Shown one piece after another: positions 59,675 through 64,000 of a stretch of 64,000 nt of DNA (positions within the stretch are counted from its first letter, which is position 1; every line of letters starts with the position of its first letter). Source of the DNA: JADLHS01 sp036274115 (lineage in GTDB: Bacteria > Verrucomicrobiota > Verrucomicrobiia > Limisphaerales > JADLHS01). Position numbers and translations under genes: made by a program. The DNA is taken from assembly GCA_036274115.1 (NCBI GenBank), contig DASUGI010000036.1:1-64000 (forward strand), given 5' to 3'. Under the pieces are notes generated by a model. The model worked only from the letters and a program-made list of their open reading frames with translations, did no database searches and had not been told where the DNA came from.

Positions 59675-62600
59675 CTATTCGCCAGTCACCAATTCAGGTG
59701 AGCGCGGCGACAAAAGCTCCACGCGTAACTCGGCGCGAGTGCCCTGTCCCGGCTCGCCCTGGATGACGCATTTTCCGCCGATGCTGGCGAGCCGTCGCTC
59801 CATATTCAACAAACCATGCCCCGAGGAAATGCGACCATTGGAACCAAGTATCCCGCCGTTGCCGTTGCGATTACCATTTTTCCGGGCAAGGCCGCAGCCG
59901 TTATCCTGCACTACCATACAAAACGAATTCACCTGAACGATCACCCTCAGCCAGACCTCAGTAGCACCCGCGTGTTTCACAACGTTGTTGAGAGCTTCTT
60001 TGATCGCGAGGAAGAGATTATGGCGCACCTCCGCCGCCAACGTGAGCGCCGGCAACTCCGCCGGCACATCCAGACGGCATCGGATTCCGGCTACGCTCAA
60101 ATATTCCTGAGCGAACTTGCTGACGTAGGTAACGAGGCTTTCCAGGGTATCGTTGTGCGGATCGACAGCCCACACGATCTCGTCCATGTTTCGGGTCAAC
60201 TCGCGGGCCATTTCGGAGATTTGAGAGACGTGATGCGGCATTTCTTCCGGGGTGTCCCGCCGGGCGAGTTCGCTCAGCAATGCGATCTGCGTCAAACCCG
60301 CGCCCAGATCATCATGAATATCTTTCGCAATCCGGGTACGGTCACGCTCGATAGCTCGCTGCCGCTCGAGTTGCTCCACCTGGCGGCGCAGCCGGCGCGT
60401 ATAGATGCGGCGCACCGCCAGGATGACCACACCAACCACGGCAACAGTCGCGGCAATCTTGAACGTCCAGGTTTCATAAAGGTGCGGCAATACCACCAGG
60501 TTCAATACGGCGCCCTTTTCATTCCAGACCCCATCGTTATTACAGGCGGTGACGACAAAACGATGTTCGCCCGGCGGCAGCAGACTGTATTGCGCCCACC
60601 GGGCTGTCGTCGGCTCGCTCCAATCGCGCTCCGACTTTTCCAGTTTATATTTGAATCGCACCCGGTCGGGGGAAGTAAAACTCAGGCCGGTAAATTGGAT
60701 TTTGATCTGGTGCTTTCCTGGTGCAATCTCCAACCGCGAACCCGCCACCCCAAAGTGTTCGGCTTTCTGCTCCTGGCCATCCACCGTGGCCCCCTCGATG
60801 ACCACCGGAGGTGGAAGCGCATTCACTGCGACGTCATTGGGACGCACGGAAACCACCCCCTTTAATGTAGTAAACAACAAACGACCATCGCGCGTGCGCC
60901 AGGCCGCAGGCTGATAGAGATCGGAACATTCCAATGACGGCAAACCATCATGGCGTCCATACGCGGTACAATTGATATTCCTGACCCACCCGGCAGCGAA
61001 CGCGTTCAGCTCAGCCTTCTCAACACGGAAGATTCCTTGCTTTGTTCCGGCCCACAAACGCCCTGCACCATCATCAAGCAACTGACAAATCACATCGTCA
61101 GGCAAACCGTCCTGCGTCATTAGGCGCACAAACTTCCCGTCGCGAAAACGCAGCAACCCGCCCCGAAAAGTGCCCGCCCAAATCGAGCCATCGTTGTCGG
61201 CCAAAACCGACCAGATGGGTTGACCCGCCCAGGCATCCTGCGGACGGAAGGCGGTGACGGAGTTTGATGCAACCCGATGCAACGTGCCATCGCCCAATCC
61301 CGCCCAAATCACACCCTCTTTATCCTCCGCCAATGCCCGCACATCCGTGCGTGCTATCCCATCCTCCTGGTTGAACTGCCGGAATTGTCCATCGGCAACA
61401 ACACCCAAACCGCTCTTCGTCCCGACCCACAATCGCCCGTCGCTGGCTCGCAATAATGATTTCACGCCATGGACGGCCGGAACGAACGGCGTGAACTTCC
61501 CAGCTGAACCGCAATACAAGTCTTCGTCGCCGGCACTCGTCCACAACCTTCCGTTAGCGTCGGAGGCGACGCTGAAGACGAAGCCGCGCCGCGTCCCCCC
61601 GGGCAGGGTGAACGTTTGCCACTCGTTATGTTTCCAGCGATACAAGCCGCCGCCATACGTTCCAATCCAAAGATCGCCGGCCGCATCCTCCGTCACGCTT
61701 ACCGCCACTCGCGCGCCCGCACTCTCGCCGGGCAACAGGACGCTGAACCGTTTTTCCCGCACTCGCACCAACCCGCCGCGATCCACCCCGGCCCAGATGT
61801 TCCCTTCACGATCTTCGAGGAAGGCATCCACGCGCTCTCCGGGGAAATTCTCTTCAGCAGCCAACTGTCGCACCCGGCCATCCGGTCGGATATGGAACAG
61901 TCCCCGGCCATAATCGTACAGCCAGACACCGCCTTTGGCATCCTCGTGCATACCCGTTCGCTCCCGCCAACCGGTAAACATGCCACGCGCTTCCTCCACT
62001 TCATCAACCCATTCCCGGCGCCGGGATTTGCGCAATCGCTCGTTTGCGATCGTCCAAACATCCCCACCGGAAAGCACCCGGAGGAAGCTCACATTGGACA
62101 CCGCCGCACCATTGGTTGGGGTCATGTTTTCGAATCGCTCGCCATTCCAACGTGCAAAACCCGAATCGGTCCCTGCCCAAATTCGTCCGGCCTTGTCCGC
62201 AGTGAGCACATTCACACTCGTGCCTTCCAATCCGCCGTTTTTCGGCAAGGGATCGAACGTGCTTCCTGCAAGCCGATAAATCTTTTGATCACGCCCGAGA
62301 CACCAAATCACTCCATTCGCATCTTCCGCGACCAACTGACCAGGACTGGCCCCGGGAGGATGCAGCAGTTCCCAGCCGTTCGTGCCGTCAAGCGCCTGCC
62401 GCCGGATGATCTCTCCATTGCGCAACAGAAACATCGGACGGTTCGAGCGGGTTGAAATCAATGTGGCGGCCGTATCCGCCACTCCTTCTCCCAGCCACTC
62501 AAGCGAGAATTGGCCTCTCCGATAGGAAGTGATGGAACCGTCATGCGCACTGATCCACAAAGTGCCATCCGGCCCAGTCACGAGCCTGCGGATGCGAGCA

Positions 62601-62890
62601 TGTTTCAGCGCTGGCGTATTCTCCGGATAAAATTTAACAAAGCGCTCTCCATCGAATCGTGCCAGCCCGTTGTAGGTTCCAACCCAGAGATAACCTTCGG
62701 TGGTCTGCGCGATCGCGGTGACCGAACTGTTAGGCAATCCTTTTTCGACCGTCGTGGTGTCAATCAGGTAGTCACCAACCGAAGCAAGCGCGGAATCAAC
62801 GGCCGATCCAAAAAGCAACAACAGCGAAATTCCAGCAAGCCACCGCGCTCGATCAAGCAGCCTCACGATGTATACAGTTCGCCCCGACAT
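59675..62890 (-). CDS. Periplasmic-propeller sensor histidine kinase
   Basis: The 1071-residue protein has an N-terminal signal segment (WLAGISLLLLFGSAVDSALA), then about 700 residues of Reg_prop repeats, visible as at least eleven LWxG- or IWAG-type strands (LWVGTYNGLARFDG, IWAGTFRGGLLRF). A Y_Y_Y domain follows (RFKYKLEKSERDW), then one membrane helix (FKIAATVAVVGVVILAV). The cytoplasmic part is a HisKA_3 dimerisation domain with H859 in AKDIHDDLGAG and a HATPase domain with the DNGCG and GHGLLNM boxes. It likely senses a pectin oligosaccharide outside and phosphorylates the regulator encoded just downstream. Confidence 0.95.
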   Translation of the reverse strand: MSGRTVYIVRLLDRARWLAGISLLLLFGSAVDSALASVGDYLIDTTTVEKGLPNSSVTAIAQTTEGYLWVGTYNGLARFDGERFVKFYPENTPALKHARIRRLVTGPDGTLWISAHDGSITSYRRGQFSLEWLGEGVADTAATLISTRSNRPMFLLRNGEIIRRQALDGTNGWELLHPPGASPGQLVAEDANGVIWCLGRDQKIYRLAGSTFDPLPKNGGLEGTSVNVLTADKAGRIWAGTDSGFARWNGERFENMTPTNGAAVSNVSFLRVLSGGDVWTIANERLRKSRRREWVDEVEEARGMFTGWRERTGMHEDAKGGVWLYDYGRGLFHIRPDGRVRQLAAEENFPGERVDAFLEDREGNIWAGVDRGGLVRVREKRFSVLLPGESAGARVAVSVTEDAAGDLWIGTYGGGLYRWKHNEWQTFTLPGGTRRGFVFSVASDANGRLWTSAGDEDLYCGSAGKFTPFVPAVHGVKSLLRASDGRLWVGTKSGLGVVADGQFRQFNQEDGIARTDVRALAEDKEGVIWAGLGDGTLHRVASNSVTAFRPQDAWAGQPIWSVLADNDGSIWAGTFRGGLLRFRDGKFVRLMTQDGLPDDVICQLLDDGAGRLWAGTKQGIFRVEKAELNAFAAGWVRNINCTAYGRHDGLPSLECSDLYQPAAWRTRDGRLLFTTLKGVVSVRPNDVAVNALPPPVVIEGATVDGQEQKAEHFGVAGSRLEIAPGKHQIKIQFTGLSFTSPDRVRFKYKLEKSERDWSEPTTARWAQYSLLPPGEHRFVVTACNNDGVWNEKGAVLNLVVLPHLYETWTFKIAATVAVVGVVILAVRRIYTRRLRRQVEQLERQRAIERDRTRIAKDIHDDLGAGLTQIALLSELARRDTPEEMPHHVSQISEMARELTRNMDEIVWAVDPHNDTLESLVTYVSKFAQEYLSVAGIRCRLDVPAELPALTLAAEVRHNLFLAIKEALNNVVKHAGATEVWLRVIVQVNSFCMVVQDNGCGLARKNGNRNGNGGILGSNGRISSGHGLLNMERRLASIGGKCVIQGEPGQGTRAELRVELLSPRSPELVTGE

Positions 62891-63015
62891 ATCACGACAC
62901 CGGCAGAGGGCACTTTGGATTCACGCCATGACAGTGCCTTCAGAGGCACCTGAAAACAAGGCTGGACTGACACTCATGATTGAACTTCACACGGTCATTC
63001 CTTACTGTCTTCGCA
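62891..63015. promoter_or_regulatory. Divergent promoter region with a palindrome
   Basis: This region separates the kinase operon from the divergent esterase. It contains GTGCCT-TCAG-AGGCAC at 62934-62949, a perfect 6-bp palindrome with a 4-base spacer, which could be an operator. Nothing fixes which protein binds it. Confidence 0.35.
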
Positions 63016-63897
63016 ATGAAATTTCTCCTCGCCGTAATTGGTTTGATTGTTTCCACTTCCGCTTCCAATGCGCAAACGAATTTGACCTTTCCGCTTTGGC
63101 CAAATGGAGCTCCGGGAGCCCTGGGCAAGGATGCCAAAGACATCCCGACTTTGACCGTGTTTCCGGCGGATTCAGACAAGGCCACGGGGGCGGCGATGGT
63201 CATTTGTCCCGGAGGCGGTTACGGTCATCTGGCCGATCATGAAGGCTCGCACTACGCGCGCTGGTTCAACGAGCAAGGGATAACCGGGTTTGTCCTGAAA
63301 TACCGACTCGGTCCAGCCGGTTATCGGCATCCCGCGATGCTGCAGGACGCTGCCCGCGCCGTGCGAACCGTCCGCGCACGTGCGCCGGAATGGAAGCTTG
63401 ACCCCAAGCGAGTGGGAATCATCGGCTCATCCGCCGGAGGACACCTGGCCTCAACACTGATGACCCATTGGGACTTGGGAGATTCCAACTCTGTTGATGT
63501 GATTGAAAAGCAGAGTTCCCGGCCGGATCTGGCCATTCTATGTTATGCAGTCATTTCCATGCAACAGGACTTCACCCACAAAGGTTCCCGGGCAAATTTG
63601 CTCGGAACAAATCCACCGCCGGAATTGCTCAAGGAACTTTCCGCGGAGTTGCAGGTGAACTCGAACACACCTCCGTGTTTCATCTGGAGTACGGCCGATG
63701 ACAAAACCGTGCCGGTCGAAAACAGCCTCGACTTAGCCAAGGCATTGCGCCGCGCGAAAGTGCCATTCGATCTGCATGTCTATGCCAGCGGTCCGCACGG
63801 GCTCGGCTTGGGCAACCGGAGCTTTGATAAATCCAACTTCCACCCGTGGACCACGGACTGTGAACGATGGCTGAAGCAGAATGGGTTTGCCAAGTGA
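63016..63897 (+). CDS. Secreted alpha/beta hydrolase, acetylxylan-esterase-like
   Basis: The Met of MKFLLAVIGLIVSTSASNAQ at 63016 gives a signal peptide and 293 residues; a TTG further upstream is in frame but less likely. The oxyanion loop VICPGGGY, nucleophile S139 in GSSAGGHLAS, an Asp in STADDKTVPV and the His in ASGPHG form a complete triad. It resembles the first half of the two-esterase fusion at 37.0 kb over its whole length (LWPNGAPG and LWPEGVPG, FVLKYRLG and FVLKYRLI). It probably removes acetyl groups from pectin or hemicellulose. Confidence 0.9.
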   Translation: MKFLLAVIGLIVSTSASNAQTNLTFPLWPNGAPGALGKDAKDIPTLTVFPADSDKATGAAMVICPGGGYGHLADHEGSHYARWFNEQGITGFVLKYRLGPAGYRHPAMLQDAARAVRTVRARAPEWKLDPKRVGIIGSSAGGHLASTLMTHWDLGDSNSVDVIEKQSSRPDLAILCYAVISMQQDFTHKGSRANLLGTNPPPELLKELSAELQVNSNTPPCFIWSTADDKTVPVENSLDLAKALRRAKVPFDLHVYASGPHGLGLGNRSFDKSNFHPWTTDCERWLKQNGFAK

Positions 63898-63915
63898 AAC
63901 AAACCAGGTCAAACG

Positions 63916-64000
63916 TCAGTCGATTCGCTTTAGGGTGACCAACCACGCTGTATCCCCGGCTGACTTTCCACTGAATATCAGAATTTCGGCTTTGGGAAAA
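63916..64000 (-). CDS. Probable C-terminal end of a gene running off the right edge
   Basis: On the minus strand a frame enters at the window edge and stops at 63916-63918, reading AEILIFSGKSAGDTAWLVTLKRID at its end. The composition looks coding and the gene would be convergent with the esterase. Only 27 codons are visible, so no family can be named. Confidence 0.4.
   Translation of the reverse strand, partial: FPKAEILIFSGKSAGDTAWLVTLKRID

Overview
The window looks like chromosome from a Verrucomicrobiota bacterium, probably of the Limisphaerales/Pedosphaera type. This is inferred from the combination of prepilin-like proteins with an H-X9-DG-type motif, giant 'autotransporter-associated beta-strand repeat' proteins, a TIGR03790 protein, palindromic repeats between and inside genes, moderately high GC, and many secreted glycan hydrolases without any SusC/SusD pair.

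Left part (1-17.3 kb, mostly housekeeping): the 3' end of a group II intron; a secreted agarase-like clan A glycosidase; glnA with its own terminator; a radical SAM protein; a secreted pair made of a TIGR03790 protein and a subtilisin with an N-terminal STN-like domain; the operon ilvE-mcsA-mcsB-clpC (protein-arginine phosphorylation and Clp unfolding), ended by a hairpin terminator; purE; a beta-carbonic anhydrase; and one unrecognised gene with different codon use.

Middle part (17.3-38.5 kb, homogalacturonan): a minus-strand operon of polygalacturonase, hexuronate-type MFS transporter, GH43, pectin methylesterase and a second polygalacturonase. It diverges from a XylR-type regulator across a short intergenic region holding a 21-bp-spaced direct repeat. 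Downstream of the regulator on the plus strand lie a prepilin-like protein, a beta-strand repeat protein, an Ig-rich pectin methylesterase, a pectate lyase fused to beta-strand repeats, and a two-esterase fusion.

Right part (38.5-62.9 kb, rhamnogalacturonan I): about 24 kb all on the minus strand. It opens with a periplasmic-propeller histidine kinase and a NarL-type regulator, followed by a beta-strand repeat protein, a prepilin-like protein, GH106 rhamnosidase, a CE12-GH27 fusion, PL11 rhamnogalacturonan lyase, CE12 acetylesterase, GH2, GH95 and a GH65/GH95-like enzyme. A second esterase, paralogous to half of the fusion at 37.0 kb, is divergent from the kinase, and the window ends in the probable tail of another gene.

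Together the genes describe pectin breakdown: demethylation and deacetylation, backbone cleavage by lyases and hydrolases, side-chain trimming, and uptake of hexuronate-like products. Four large secreted proteins in the pectin loci end in the same roughly 70-residue C-terminal domain, closing on an aromatic-Arg/Lys-Leu-x-x-Pro type tail, and the TIGR03790 protein has a looser version. This domain, and the recurrent pairing of a prepilin-like gene with a beta-strand repeat gene at both pectin loci, are the most interesting signals. No tRNA, rRNA or CRISPR array was seen.
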